DNA of 64,000 nucleotides. Origin: Acinetobacter sp. SFB. GTDB taxonomy: Bacteria; Pseudomonadota; Gammaproteobacteria; Pseudomonadales; Moraxellaceae. Each line of letters begins with the position of its first letter. Within the stretch, counting starts at the first letter, position 1. Shown here one piece after another: positions 17,710 to 27,248 of the stretch. The notes below the pieces were generated by a model. That model searched no databases. It was not told the origin of the DNA and saw nothing but the letters and a program-made list of their open reading frames with translations. The position numbers were made by a program, and so were the translations under genes. The stretch covers positions 333,815 through 397,814 of the forward strand of contig NZ_LSZH01000001.1 of assembly GCF_001647545.1 (NCBI RefSeq), in the 5' to 3' direction.

Positions 17710-18291
17710 ATGAGTCGCTTTTTGAAATATATAATTATTTTCGCCTTGGGGTTTGCACTGTGGAATTATTGGCTGAAACCGGATAAAGGCATTTCCGATG
17801 CTGCTGATTATCAAACCATAGAGGGAGTGCAGCAGTTCAATGGTTACAGCATGACGAATTTGCAGCCTTATACGGGAGAGTTTAGGGTTTTATCAAGAGA
17901 AGACTATAGTTTCGGTCGAGAGGCCGAACTCAGTCCAGTTGATTTTGCCTTGGGATGGGGCAGCATGACCAATCCTGCTGTTTATAAGCAGTTGTCGATT
18001 AGTCAGAGCAACCGCTGGTATTACTGGCGTTATGAAAATGCACCGCCCATTCCAGTACGTGAAATTGAAACGCAAAGTGCCAATACGCATTTGATTCCCG
18101 CAACTAAAGCAATCGCCAAACAACTGTCTGAAATTGATCAAGACAATTTGATTTATTTGAAAGGGCAGTTGGTGGAAGTAAAAGCACAAGATGGATGGAC
18201 ATGGCGTAGTTCTTTAAGCCGTGAAGATACAGGTGGTGGTGCGTGTGAGTTGATGCTGGTGGAAGAAGTACATGTTATCTCTAATTTATAA
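17710..18291 (+). CDS. Unknown membrane-anchored protein
   Basis: 193 residues. One hydrophobic helix at about 6-22 (IIIFALGFALWNYWL) is followed by a hydrophilic domain rich in aromatic residues (YSFGREAELSPVDFALGWGSM, NRWYYWRYENAPP, GWTWRSSLSREDTGGGACE). The last motif, W-x-W-R-S-S-L-S-R-x-D-x-G-G-G-A-C-E, recurs from memory in unannotated proteobacterial proteins, suggesting a defined fold with a conserved Trp-rich core. Topology suggests a periplasmic domain anchored in the inner membrane. No function can be given. Confidence 0.7.
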   Translation: MSRFLKYIIIFALGFALWNYWLKPDKGISDAADYQTIEGVQQFNGYSMTNLQPYTGEFRVLSREDYSFGREAELSPVDFALGWGSMTNPAVYKQLSISQSNRWYYWRYENAPPIPVREIETQSANTHLIPATKAIAKQLSEIDQDNLIYLKGQLVEVKAQDGWTWRSSLSREDTGGGACELMLVEEVHVISNL

Positions 18292-18370
18292 GTATGTAAT
18301 TAATTAAAATAAAAAGAAAAAACCTTTAAGATATCCTCCAGAAGATATTGAAAAAATAAGTTGGGAAAAG

Positions 18371-19126
18371 ATGGCAGAACAAGAAAACAAACAAGCGTTA
18401 ATGATTCAGCTTCCGTGGACAGTACCGCAACAGCCAAATGTACAAACGATTGTTTTACAACAACCTGCTAAAACACATATGGAGCTAAATGCATCTACAG
18501 ATAAAACAGCCATTTCCTCTTTTGCACTTTCAGTAATGATTGCTCTGATTTTAGGAGCAATGGCAACATGGTTAGCCTATTGGTACGGACGTAAAAGCTT
18601 TGAGTTAACGAAGCAATCTTTTGATGCTCTTGTAAAACAGATTGAAAGTTCCGAACTTGTTACATTGGAGTCTAATAGAAGTATTTATGGACAGAACAGA
18701 AAAATTGAAATAATAAAACAAGAATTCGAACTCAAATATAGAAGGTTAGAAAGGTTAAAGGAAAATTTTTCAAATTTCATTGTCAATGCTGAAAATTTAA
18801 ATATTGAAATATTCAAGTTAAATTTTGATGCTTTAAATGAAAAAATAGCGAATAAGGAAATTCAAATTAGAAGAAATACAATAAACGAAAATCAAAAAAA
18901 ATTAGATTTACAGTCAAAAATTATTAAATTTGAATTCGATGATTCTTGTGAACAAGAAATAGAATTAGAAATTATACTTATAAAAATTATATTAGAGTTA
19001 ACATGGTTAGAAGGGAATGCGTTGTTAAAGAAAAATAATGACCGATGTTTAGAGCTTGAAACCATTATAAAAAAAGCGGAATTTTTAATGAAAAACATAA
19101 TATTTCAAAATAAAAAAGCAGCCTAA
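18371..19126 (+). CDS. AT-rich single-pass coiled-coil membrane protein, unknown
   Basis: 251 residues. Residues 1-50 are polar and probably disordered (glutamine-rich), a helix at about 54-72 spans the membrane, and the rest (75-251) is a charged, Lys/Glu/Asn-rich coiled coil (LKYRRLERLKENF, EIQIRRNTINENQKK). Base composition is much more AT-rich than the flanking ruv and amidohydrolase genes, a hint of transfer. The reading frame stays open 19 or more codons upstream of the ATG without another usual start codon. The last codons overlap the stem of the terminator at 19112. No known domain recognised. Confidence 0.6.
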   Translation: MAEQENKQALMIQLPWTVPQQPNVQTIVLQQPAKTHMELNASTDKTAISSFALSVMIALILGAMATWLAYWYGRKSFELTKQSFDALVKQIESSELVTLESNRSIYGQNRKIEIIKQEFELKYRRLERLKENFSNFIVNAENLNIEIFKLNFDALNEKIANKEIQIRRNTINENQKKLDLQSKIIKFEFDDSCEQEIELEIILIKIILELTWLEGNALLKKNNDRCLELETIIKKAEFLMKNIIFQNKKAA

Positions 19127-19137
19127 GCTGCTTTTTT
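19112..19137. terminator. Bidirectional terminator between the coiled-coil gene and ruvB
   Basis: A-run, stem GCAGC/GCTGC with loop CTAA, six T. The plus-strand stop codon TAA lies in the loop, so the gene's last two codons form part of the stem. It also lies just past the ruvB stop on the minus strand. Confidence 0.85.
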
Positions 19138-19140
19138 AAA

Positions 19141-20148
19141 TCATTTATCTTTCGGTTCAGGCGGTGTCATGCCAAACTGCAAATACGCCATATTGGTGGC
19201 AATACGACCACGCGCAGTACGCATCGCATAACCTTGCTGAATCAAATATGGTTCAATTACATCTTCCAATGTACCTGAGTCTTCCGCCATTGCAGCAGCC
19301 AAAGCTTCTACACCGGCAGGACCACCATCAAATCGCTCAAGCAACATGCTTAAGTAACGGCGGTCTAACGTGTCCAAACCATCCTTATCGACTTTCAACA
19401 TATCCAGTGCACGTTGCGCCATATCCTGATTGACTTCACCGTTGCCTTTGACTTGAGCATAATCACGCACACGACGCAATAAACGATTGGCAATACGCGG
19501 TGTACCACGTGCACGACGGGCAATTTCTATGGCACCATCGCCAGTCATGGGAACGTCCATTAAAGATGCTGAACGTTTCACGATATGGGTTAAATCTTCA
19601 ACCGAATAAAACTCTAAACGCTGCACAATACCAAAGCGGTCACGTAGCGGAGAGGTGAGCAAGCCAGCACGTGTTGTTGCTGCAACCAAAGTAAATGGTG
19701 GTAAATCCAGTTTAATTGAACGTGCACCTGGTCCTTCACCAATCATGATATCGAGTTGGTAATCTTCCATTGCAGGATACAAAATTTCTTCAATCACTGG
19801 AGAAAGACGATGGATTTCATCAATAAATAAAACGTCACCTTCTTCCAGATTGGTCAGCATGGCGGCCAAATCGCCGGCACGTTCGAGTACAGGGCCAGAA
19901 GTCGATTTTAAGTTACCACCCATTTCCCGCGCAATAATATTGGCAAGCGTGGTTTTGCCCAAACCTGGTGGGCCAAAAATCAAGGTATGGTCAAGTGCCT
20001 CACCACGGCCACGTGCTGCACCAATAAAGATTTCCATTTGCTCACGTACCACTGGCTGACCAACATAGTCTTCCAGAGAAGTGGGGCGAATGGCACGATC
20101 AAAATGATCTTCAGGTTTTTCAGAACCACTGATTAAACGGTCTTGCAT
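19141..20148 (-). CDS. ruvB: Holliday junction helicase subunit RuvB
   Basis: AAA+ motor that drives branch migration of Holliday junctions with RuvA. 335 residues. Walker A GPPGLGKT at 59-66, Walker B FIDEIH at 108-113, the sensor and arginine-finger region ([15 protein letters not shown]), and a C-terminal winged-helix domain with RTARGR. The gene follows ruvA on the same strand, but the two are separated by 218 bases that carry a structured repeat (20231-20348) and a stem-loop close to the start codon (20178-20206). Confidence 0.97.
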   Translation of the reverse strand: MQDRLISGSEKPEDHFDRAIRPTSLEDYVGQPVVREQMEIFIGAARGRGEALDHTLIFGPPGLGKTTLANIIAREMGGNLKSTSGPVLERAGDLAAMLTNLEEGDVLFIDEIHRLSPVIEEILYPAMEDYQLDIMIGEGPGARSIKLDLPPFTLVAATTRAGLLTSPLRDRFGIVQRLEFYSVEDLTHIVKRSASLMDVPMTGDGAIEIARRARGTPRIANRLLRRVRDYAQVKGNGEVNQDMAQRALDMLKVDKDGLDTLDRRYLSMLLERFDGGPAGVEALAAAMAEDSGTLEDVIEPYLIQQGYAMRTARGRIATNMAYLQFGMTPPEPKDK

Positions 20149-20177
20149 CTTTATTGAATCTATCCCTATATGGTTGC

Positions 20178-20206
20178 TTTGAGGTGGATAAATTCACAAC
20201 CTCAAA
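20178..20206 (-). promoter_or_regulatory. Stem-loop in the ruvB 5' region
   Basis: Eight-base perfect stem TTTGAGGT/ACCTCAAA with a 13-base loop, 30 bases before the ruvB start. It could affect ruvB translation or be part of the neighbouring repeat. Function unknown. Confidence 0.35.
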
Positions 20207-20230
20207 AAATCTCTATGACTCGTTTTGCCT

Positions 20231-20348
20231 TTGCGTAAGCAATATTTACTTTTGACCGGGCAAAAGTAACAAAACCCTTGGTAGAAATAATGACATATTC
20301 ATATGCCATATTTCTGCGGCAGCGTGGATATTGCCTTTCATTGCATCT
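20231..20348. repeat. Structured dispersed repeat, copy A
   Basis: Begins with TTGCGTAA and carries three hairpins: ACTTTTG/CAAAAGT (20248-20267, six-base loop), AGAAATA/TATTTCT (20283-20315, with an inner CATAT/ATATG stem), and GGCA/TGCC (20318-20335, ten-base loop). The same order, loop sizes and spacing recur at 31410-31531, with paired changes in the stems. It lies between ruvA and ruvB. No ORF in it. Confidence 0.75.
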
Positions 20349-20366
20349 ATAGCTTTATATAATGAG

Positions 20367-20969
20367 TTATTTATTCATCGATTTAAGCGCAGCACGGATA
20401 ATATCACCGGCTTCGGTGTAATCACCTTTCACAGCATTAATCAGTTTTTGAGTTTCAGCCGGTTTATAGCCCAGTGATTGCAACGCTGCTTCTGCTTCAG
20501 CAACTGCCGAATTGCCCATAAACTGAATTTGTGGCGCAGTTGAATTGGTTGGGACATTACCAGAAGACATGGCTTTAAAGCGGTCACGAAGTTCAATCAT
20601 CAAACGTTCAGCAGTTTTTTTACCCACCCCCGGAACTTTAACCAGTGTGTTTAGGTCTTCATTCTCAACGGTATGAATAAGCAGTTCGATACTTAAAGTG
20701 GATAAAATGCCAAGCGCCATTTTAGGACCAACGCCGTTTACTTTAAGGAGGGTACGGAAAATGGTTTTCTCTTGTGCATCTAAAAAACCGTAAAGTAACT
20801 GTGCATCTTCACGAACGGTTAAATGCGTCCACAAAGTCACTTTTTGCCCTTTTTGTAATTGGCAAAATGTAGAAAGCGGTGTATCCACTTCATAGCCCAC
20901 GCCATTTACATTGAGTAAGACGGTTGGTGCTTCTAAAGCAAATACTTCACCAATGAGACATCCAATCAT
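20367..20969 (-). CDS. ruvA: Holliday junction DNA-binding subunit RuvA
   Basis: Tetrameric junction-binding protein that targets RuvB to four-way DNA. 200 residues: N-terminal OB fold (about 1-64, start MIGCLIGEV), two helix-hairpin-helix motifs (LLKVNGVGPKMALGIL and LVKVPGVGKKTAERLM), a flexible linker (about 135-150), and the C-terminal RuvB-contact domain (EAEAALQSLGYKPAE). Intact. ruvC is not adjacent. Confidence 0.96.
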   Translation of the reverse strand: MIGCLIGEVFALEAPTVLLNVNGVGYEVDTPLSTFCQLQKGQKVTLWTHLTVREDAQLLYGFLDAQEKTIFRTLLKVNGVGPKMALGILSTLSIELLIHTVENEDLNTLVKVPGVGKKTAERLMIELRDRFKAMSSGNVPTNSTAPQIQFMGNSAVAEAEAALQSLGYKPAETQKLINAVKGDYTEAGDIIRAALKSMNK

Positions 20970-21089
20970 TTTAATTTTTCACTTATCTATCGTTGGTTGC
21001 ATAGTAGTGAGCATTTGCACGAAAGGCAAAATGCGCACGCATGTTTTTTAAATTGAACAAAGCTTTTGATCCAAATTTATGCAAAGTCT

Positions 21090-22430
21090 TTAGATCAAAC
21101 CGGCTTTATTACCTTGCAATTCTTGCGACAGGTTGTAGGCCTGATGGTCTGAAAATTTAGAAATAATGTCCAAGACTTGCATAATATTTTCATAATGATT
21201 GCTTTGAAAATTGACCCCGGCACGTTGCAGCATAGACATTAGACGCTGTTCCTTAAAACTTAAAGTTTTATCTGGTGTGGTGAGAGGAATAAAGGCATCC
21301 AAAATATTTTGCAGACTTTGATGCGCGATAATTTCCAGACCGGCTTTTTGCGGATGTTCAAAAATTTTGTCACGCGCCAAGTTCTTCGCTCGATCAATGC
21401 CACGTTCAATATCTTCAGAACAATATTGCAACAAGCTGCCTTTGAGTTGCCCAGACAAAATTTCATAGTGATGTTTGGCAAATGCTGTGGTGACTTCATC
21501 CACCAGACGCTTCATCACACGGCCACGTAAAGCGGCAATTTTTTGCTGCCACGTGGTGGTGGGTATAGACAGTTCTTGCGGTGTTCCATAATCTGCAATT
21601 AAGTCGAGGAAAATCGGTTCCACTTCTTCATAAGACAGCATGTTTAAAATAATGCCATCTTCAAGGTCAATCAGCGCATAGCAAATATCATCTGCCGCTT
21701 CTAATAAATAAGTCAGTGGATGACGGCAATAGTGATATTCACCCAGCTGAATTAAACCGAGCTGTTCGGCAATCTGCTTCAAAATCTCTTTTTCGGATTG
21801 ATAACACCCAAACTTTGCCCGTTGACTGGCAGGGCGATCACCTTGAGAAGCAATGGTTTTGGACAGCCACGGATACTTTAAGTAAGCCCCTAAGGTTGCA
21901 TAAGTTAGACGCATACCCCCATCATTGGGATGATAGTCAATTTTGGTCAGTAAGCGTAAACCTTGGGCATTACCTTCAAACTGGCGTACATCGGCTTGTT
22001 CCTCAGGCGAGAGCTTTGCTAAAAAGTTGCCATGTGAAGCATCATCAAACCATTCGCGAATGGCATATTCACCGGCATGTCCAAAAGGCGGATTACCAAT
22101 ATCATGTGCGAGGCAAGCTGCCTGAATAATCGCACCGACATCGGCAGGGGAAATCCACACTGGCAGTTGGTCTTTAATTTTTTCAGCCGCCAGCATGCCG
22201 AGTGAGCGACCAATACAGGACACTTCTAAAGAATGGGTTAAACGGGTATGAATACCGTCATGCTGTGTCAGCGGATGAACTTGGGTTTTTCGGTTCAGTT
22301 GTCGAAAACTTTGCGAGAAAATAATCCGGTCATAATCTTTATGGAATGGGCTACGTGCCTGTTCTGTACTTTGCTTTTTGCTACCAATACGAACTGTTGA
22401 AAGTAGTTCTAACCAACGCATTTGTTCCAT
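21090..22430 (-). CDS. dgt: Deoxyguanosinetriphosphate triphosphohydrolase
   Basis: HD-domain enzyme that cleaves dNTPs, dGTP in the best-known members, to the nucleoside and triphosphate. 446 residues. Metal ligands are visible at H66 (THSLEV) and in the HD pair at 109-110 (LAHDIGNPPFGH). Further family segments: FSQSFRQLNRKTQVHPL near the start and YLLEAADDICYALIDLEDG in the middle. The order dgt then ruvA on one strand has a 120-base gap, so linkage is possible but not shown. Such enzymes tune the dNTP pool and can restrict phage in some hosts. Confidence 0.93.
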   Translation of the reverse strand: MEQMRWLELLSTVRIGSKKQSTEQARSPFHKDYDRIIFSQSFRQLNRKTQVHPLTQHDGIHTRLTHSLEVSCIGRSLGMLAAEKIKDQLPVWISPADVGAIIQAACLAHDIGNPPFGHAGEYAIREWFDDASHGNFLAKLSPEEQADVRQFEGNAQGLRLLTKIDYHPNDGGMRLTYATLGAYLKYPWLSKTIASQGDRPASQRAKFGCYQSEKEILKQIAEQLGLIQLGEYHYCRHPLTYLLEAADDICYALIDLEDGIILNMLSYEEVEPIFLDLIADYGTPQELSIPTTTWQQKIAALRGRVMKRLVDEVTTAFAKHHYEILSGQLKGSLLQYCSEDIERGIDRAKNLARDKIFEHPQKAGLEIIAHQSLQNILDAFIPLTTPDKTLSFKEQRLMSMLQRAGVNFQSNHYENIMQVLDIISKFSDHQAYNLSQELQGNKAGLI

Positions 22431-23010
22431 TTATCATTATTCAGTGATGACCTGAAATCATCATGCCAAAAAAAAGCCAAACAGACTAGAGTTGTGCGAC
22501 ACGATTTGTCTTTTGAATAGAGCATATAAACAGACAGGGGATACTTCGTGTTTCCTGAATGTTTTTAAATCGCATTGATCGTATTAGCTCAAACTCTAAA
22601 ATGTTGCGAGCTTAAACCTCGATTATTCTATTTAATGAACAAATAAAAAGTGATGCGCTTGAGTTTTCGTCGTGTTATCTCAGTGCTGGTGACAGCCTTA
22701 ATCAGGTTGATCCGCAATCAGTTAAAATTGTAGCAGAGGCGGTGGTTCATCTGCTGAAAACCCTTGATGAGCAATCATTCTACGAATTATAAATCACATT
22801 TAGAAACAAGATACTAAAGAATCCGATAGTGACAGAATTCAAAATTTTTATCTGAAAATTAAACTATTCTTCAGTGTTGTTGCATGAATTGATGGCACAT
22901 TCGTGAATTTCTATCTAGCTGATTTGGTCAATACGAAGTAGAATATGCGCTCTCTCTAAGTCACATTGGCGGTATGGTCCCAAAGACCTGCCCGTGGAGC
23001 CAAAATCAGC
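22431..23010. other. Divergent region between dgt and purL
   Basis: 580 bases between divergent dgt and purL. It contains a 58-codon open stretch at 22616-22792 that looks like the end of a lost gene (separate entry) and no other ORF I can support. The last 100 bases should hold the purL promoter; no clear -35/-10 pair was found. Confidence 0.5.
22616..22792 (+). pseudogene. Decayed remnant, possibly C-terminus of an M28-type peptidase
   Basis: The frame opens after a stop at 22613 with no usable start codon and reads through to TAA at 22790. It encodes AGDSLNQVDPQSVKIVAEAV then VHLLKTLDEQSFYEL, which resembles the conserved end of M28 metallopeptidases, where a YH-x-P-x-D-T-x-D-x-[IV]-[ND]-P segment leads into a helix. 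The codon pattern looks protein-like rather than random. The family assignment is by eye and tentative. Confidence 0.4.
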
Positions 23011-26000
23011 ATGTTTATCGTGGCCGGTGCACCAGCACACTCTTCTTTTAAGAAAACTCAACTCTTAAACCGTTTAACGTCAATGAGTTCTGTTCAATCA
23101 ATTGAAAGTCAATGGATTTATCTGTTTGATCAAACGCTCAACGAGCAGCAGCATCAATCTGCATTACAACTATTAAATGACGGTGCGTCTTTTGAAGTTC
23201 GCCAGGCGGCAAGTGATGAAATTCAAGTTCTTGTAACACCGCGTTTAGGGACAATCTCTCCGTGGTCTTCTAAAGCGACTGATATTTTTGCCAATTGTAA
23301 TACCCCCATACACCGCCTTGAACGCGGTGTTTTGTTTACTTTAAAGGGTATTTCTGAAATATCGAATGAAGTGAAACTGGCATTGCATGACCGCATGACT
23401 GAAAGCGTTTTCAATCAAATTGATGATGCAGTTGCCTTGTTTAACGAGACTGAACCAAAACCTTTAAATAGCATTGATATTTTAGGTCAAGGCAAAGAAG
23501 CACTGGTTAAAGCCAACTCTGAATTTGGGTTTGCATTGTCTGATGAAGAAATTGATTACTTAACCGAAGCATTTATCAAGATGGGTCGTAACCCGCACGA
23601 CATCGAGCTGATGATGTTTGCACAAGCAAACTCTGAGCATTGCCGTCATAAAATCTTCGGTTCAGAATGGACGATTGATGGTGAAAAACAACCATTGTCA
23701 TTGTTCCAGATGATTAAAAATACTTATAAAGAATCTCCTGCAGATGTATTGTCAGCATATAAAGACAATGCTTCTGTAATTGTGGGTTATGACACACAAC
23801 GTTTCTATCCAAAACCGGATGAAAACGGTCACCACGTTTATAAATACAAGAGCCAGGCCGCTCATATCCTCATGAAAGTGGAAACCCATAACCATCCAAC
23901 AGCGATTGCACCATTTGCAGGTGCTGCGACGGGGTCAGGCGGTGAAATTCGTGACGAAGGCGCAACAGGTCGTGGCGGTAAACCAAAAGCAGGTTTAACT
24001 GGCTTTACCGTGTCTAACCTTAATATTCCTGGTTTTGAACAGCCTTGGGAAGAAAACTACGGCAAACCATCGCGAATGGCGTCTCCACTCCAGATCATGA
24101 TCGATGGTCCTTTAGGTGGGGCTGCGTTTAATAATGAATTTGGTCGTCCTGCCTTAAACGGTTACTTCCGTACTTTTGAACAAAACGTCAATGGTGATGT
24201 AAAGGGTTTCCACAAACCCATTATGATTGCCGGCGGTTACGGTAACATCCGTCCTGACCATGTTGAAAAAGATCCAATCCAGCCGGGCGATTTACTTATC
24301 GTTCTTGGCGGTCCTGCAATGCTGATTGGTTTGGGTGGCGGTGCAGCATCTTCAGTCGACAGCGGTAAACTTGGTGAAAACCTGGATTTCGCATCTGTAC
24401 AGCGTGAAAACCCAGAAATGGAGCGCCGTTGCCAAGAAGTGATTGATACTTGCTGGCGTATGGAAGATTACAACCCAATCGTATCTGTACATGATGTCGG
24501 TGCGGGCGGTGTATCTAATGCCATGCCTGAGCTGGTGAACGATCACGAATTGGGTGCAGTACTAGATCTTCGTAAGATTCCATCATTAGAGCCAGGAATG
24601 TCTCCAATGGAGATCTGGTCAAACGAAGCGCAAGAACGTTATGTATTAGCGATTCGTCCAAGTTCTTTAGAATTGTTTGAATCGATTTGTGCGCGTGAAC
24701 GCTGTCCGTTTGCTGTACTCGGTGAAGCGACAGAAGCGCGTCACTTAACCGTTGAAGATCCATTGTTTGAAAACAAAGCTGTGGATATGCCAATGCAAGT
24801 GATGCTTGGCGGTACACCGCGTATGAGCCGTTCTTTTGAGACCATTGAGCGTCAAGGCGATGAATTCACAGCAGAAACAGTGACTGATTTAAAAGATGCA
24901 ATCTACCGCGTTCTTAAAAATCCAACGGTTGCATCTAAATCATTCTTGATTACCATTGGCGACCGTTCGATTACCGGTATGGTTGCACGTGATCAAATGG
25001 TAGGCCCTTGGCAAGTTCCTGTCGCAGATGCTGCAGTAACCACCACAAGCCTTGTAGGTTATACAGGTGAAGCAATGGCGATGGGTGAGCGTCCTCCTGT
25101 TGCATTGCTTAACCCTGCTGCGTCTGCACGTTTGGCTGTGGCTGAATCCATTTCAAACATCATGTGTGCCAATATCGAACAGATCAGCGACATTAAATTG
25201 TCTGCGAACTGGATGGCGGCTGCTGGTCAACAAGGTGAAGACCAAGCGCTATTTGAAGGTGTGAAAGCCATTGGTATGGAAATGTGTCCAGCCTTGGGTA
25301 TCGCCATTCCAGTGGGTAAAGACTCATTGTCTATGCGTACCACCTGGAATGACGAAGGTGAAGACAAAGCAGTGACTTCACCAATGACCGGTGTGATTAC
25401 CGCATTTGCACCAGTTGGTGATGTGCGTAAAACATTAACACCTGAATTGAAAAATGTGGATTCAGTACTGGTGCGCATTGACTTGTCTAAAGGTCAGTTC
25501 CGTTTGGGCGGTTCGATCCTTTCTCAGGTTTACAAAGCCATTGGTTCTGTAACCCCGGATGTCGACAGCTTCGATGACTTCAAAGCATTCTTTGCCTTGG
25601 TTCAAGACTGGAACAACCGCGGTTTAGTGAAAGCTTACCATGACATCGGTGATGGTGGTTTACTCGCAACTGTTGCAGAAATGATGTTTGCTTCACGTTT
25701 AGGTGTAGCACTTGAAGATCAATCGACTGAAGCTTTATTTGCTGAAGAAATTGGTGCGGTACTTCAAATCTCGACAAGCGATTGGGAAGCCCTTCAAGCT
25801 GAAGTTGCCGAATCCGCATTGAAAGATGCAATTAGCGTCGTGGGTCGTGTAAACAATACCGATCAATTGTCTATCAATGGTCTGGTGCTTGAACGTAGCG
25901 ACTTGCAAGTGGCTTGGACTGAAGTGTCGTATCAGATTCAGCGTCTACGTGACAACGTGGAAACTGCGGATTCTGAGTTTGCTTTAATCACCGACAAGAA

Positions 26001-26844
26001 TCACAAAGGTATCATTGCACAGCCGACATTCGACTTGAATGAACCTGTTGAAGCGCCGTTTATTAATTCACGTCGTCCAAACATGGTGATTTTACGTGAA
26101 CAAGGCGTAAACGGTCATATTGAAATGGCTGCTGCATTTGACAAAGTTGGCTTCAACACTGTCGATGTTCACATGAGTGATCTTATCGCGGGTCGTATTG
26201 ATCTGGATGACTTTGAAGGTTTAGTGACTTGTGGTGGTTTCTCTTATGGTGACGTCATGGGCGCAGGTGGTGGTTGGGCTAAATCGGTTCTATTCAACCC
26301 TAAACTTCGCGACCAATTTGAGAAATTCTTTAATCGTCAAGAAACCTTTTCTCTAGGGATCTGTAACGGTTGTCAAATGTTGTCTCAATTGGCTCCATTG
26401 ATTCCGGGTGCTGATGCTTGGCCACGTTTCCACCGCAATACTTCTGAGATGTTTGAAGCGCGTGCTGTGAACGTACGTGTTGAAAAGTCTCACTCGATCT
26501 TGTTAGACGGTATGGAAGGTTCGATTTTACCAATCGCGGTTGCGCATGGTGAAGGTCGTGTAGTTGCAACTGAGGACAAAATTGCTGCGTTAAATGCAGG
26601 CAATCAAGTCAGCTTACGTTATGTAGACAGCTTGGGTAATGCGACTCAGCAATATCCATTGAACCCGAACGGTTCACCGGAAGCGATTACAGGTGTGACC
26701 TCGAAAGATGGCCGTGCAACGATTATGATGCCGCACCCTGAACGTAACTTCCGTGCAGTTCAACATTCTTGGAAACCTGAAGAATGGACTGAAGACGGTG
26801 CATGGTTACGTATGTTCCGTAATGCACGTAAGTTCATTGGCTAA
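23011..26844 (+). CDS. purL: Phosphoribosylformylglycinamidine synthase
   Basis: Single-chain PurL that converts FGAR to FGAM using ATP and glutamine in purine synthesis. 1277 residues from the ATG at 23011 ([10 protein letters not shown]); an in-frame TTG at 22966 would add 15 residues of unlikely sequence. Order: N-terminal domain, linker, two AIRS-like synthase halves ([52 protein letters not shown]), and a C-terminal glutamine amidotransferase with nucleophile motif [10 protein letters not shown] and the His/Glu end [10 protein letters not shown]. Single-gene unit with a strong terminator at 26862. Confidence 0.97.
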   Translation: MFIVAGAPAHSSFKKTQLLNRLTSMSSVQSIESQWIYLFDQTLNEQQHQSALQLLNDGASFEVRQAASDEIQVLVTPRLGTISPWSSKATDIFANCNTPIHRLERGVLFTLKGISEISNEVKLALHDRMTESVFNQIDDAVALFNETEPKPLNSIDILGQGKEALVKANSEFGFALSDEEIDYLTEAFIKMGRNPHDIELMMFAQANSEHCRHKIFGSEWTIDGEKQPLSLFQMIKNTYKESPADVLSAYKDNASVIVGYDTQRFYPKPDENGHHVYKYKSQAAHILMKVETHNHPTAIAPFAGAATGSGGEIRDEGATGRGGKPKAGLTGFTVSNLNIPGFEQPWEENYGKPSRMASPLQIMIDGPLGGAAFNNEFGRPALNGYFRTFEQNVNGDVKGFHKPIMIAGGYGNIRPDHVEKDPIQPGDLLIVLGGPAMLIGLGGGAASSVDSGKLGENLDFASVQRENPEMERRCQEVIDTCWRMEDYNPIVSVHDVGAGGVSNAMPELVNDHELGAVLDLRKIPSLEPGMSPMEIWSNEAQERYVLAIRPSSLELFESICARERCPFAVLGEATEARHLTVEDPLFENKAVDMPMQVMLGGTPRMSRSFETIERQGDEFTAETVTDLKDAIYRVLKNPTVASKSFLITIGDRSITGMVARDQMVGPWQVPVADAAVTTTSLVGYTGEAMAMGERPPVALLNPAASARLAVAESISNIMCANIEQISDIKLSANWMAAAGQQGEDQALFEGVKAIGMEMCPALGIAIPVGKDSLSMRTTWNDEGEDKAVTSPMTGVITAFAPVGDVRKTLTPELKNVDSVLVRIDLSKGQFRLGGSILSQVYKAIGSVTPDVDSFDDFKAFFALVQDWNNRGLVKAYHDIGDGGLLATVAEMMFASRLGVALEDQSTEALFAEEIGAVLQISTSDWEALQAEVAESALKDAISVVGRVNNTDQLSINGLVLERSDLQVAWTEVSYQIQRLRDNVETADSEFALITDKNHKGIIAQPTFDLNEPVEAPFINSRRPNMVILREQGVNGHIEMAAAFDKVGFNTVDVHMSDLIAGRIDLDDFEGLVTCGGFSYGDVMGAGGGWAKSVLFNPKLRDQFEKFFNRQETFSLGICNGCQMLSQLAPLIPGADAWPRFHRNTSEMFEARAVNVRVEKSHSILLDGMEGSILPIAVAHGEGRVVATEDKIAALNAGNQVSLRYVDSLGNATQQYPLNPNGSPEAITGVTSKDGRATIMMPHPERNFRAVQHSWKPEEWTEDGAWLRMFRNARKFIG

Positions 26845-26861
26845 CCTTCTCTAAGATACTG

Positions 26862-26888
26862 AAAAAGCCACCTTCGGGTGGCTTTTTT
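26862..26888 (+). terminator. purL terminator
   Basis: Stem GCCACC/GGTGGC closed by a TTCG tetraloop, A-run before and six T after, 18 bases past the stop. Confidence 0.9.
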
Positions 26889-27065
26889 ATTTTGTAGATA
26901 TTTTTAATTTATTTTTTATTTCTCCCGCTGGACTTGGTTTAGATTTTGCTTTTATATTGGAGTGGAAATTATTTGTGTGTTTTGTGCACAATCACGATGT
27001 AGTATAGAGGAAATACGATTCACTAAATATAAGTTCAGGATTGAATCTCGAAGTGAGGTGACACA

Positions 27066-27197
27066 ATGCCAAAAACTGTGACATATACAAGGCTTGATAA
27101 AGCGACTTTACGTAAGAAAGGCTGGATGTTTTTTATGGCAGTCGTTGGGCTGCAAATGTTGTTCTTGATCGGTAGCTATTTGCTTCAAAGCTTTTGA
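27066..27197 (+). CDS. 43-residue single-pass membrane peptide
   Basis: Encodes MPKTVTYTRLDKATLRKKGW followed by one hydrophobic helix (about 21-39, FFMAVVGLQMLFLIGSYLL). Ribosome site GAAGTGAGG precedes the ATG, and a terminator follows 15 bases after the stop. The basic N-terminus before the helix suggests N-in topology. Function unknown. Its own start signal and terminator make it likely real despite its size. Confidence 0.6.
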   Translation: MPKTVTYTRLDKATLRKKGWMFFMAVVGLQMLFLIGSYLLQSF

Positions 27198-27211
27198 TTT
27201 TTAGGTTGAGA

Positions 27212-27233
27212 AAGCCACCGAGAGGTGGTTTTT
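27212..27233 (+). terminator. Terminator of the 43-residue gene
   Basis: Stem CCACC/GGTGG with loop GAGA, extended by A/T pairs and followed by five T. It may also act on the convergent minus-strand gene at 27249. Confidence 0.7.
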
Positions 27234-27248
27234 ATAACTAAATTCACT

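Noticed and set aside
20178..20206. Rho-independent terminator between ruvA and ruvB
   Set aside because: The A-run is on the wrong side for either strand, so it was recorded as a regulatory stem-loop instead.
22966..23010. Upstream TTG extension of purL
   Set aside because: The extra 15 residues are not PurL-like, while ATG at 23011 begins with the expected [10 protein letters not shown].
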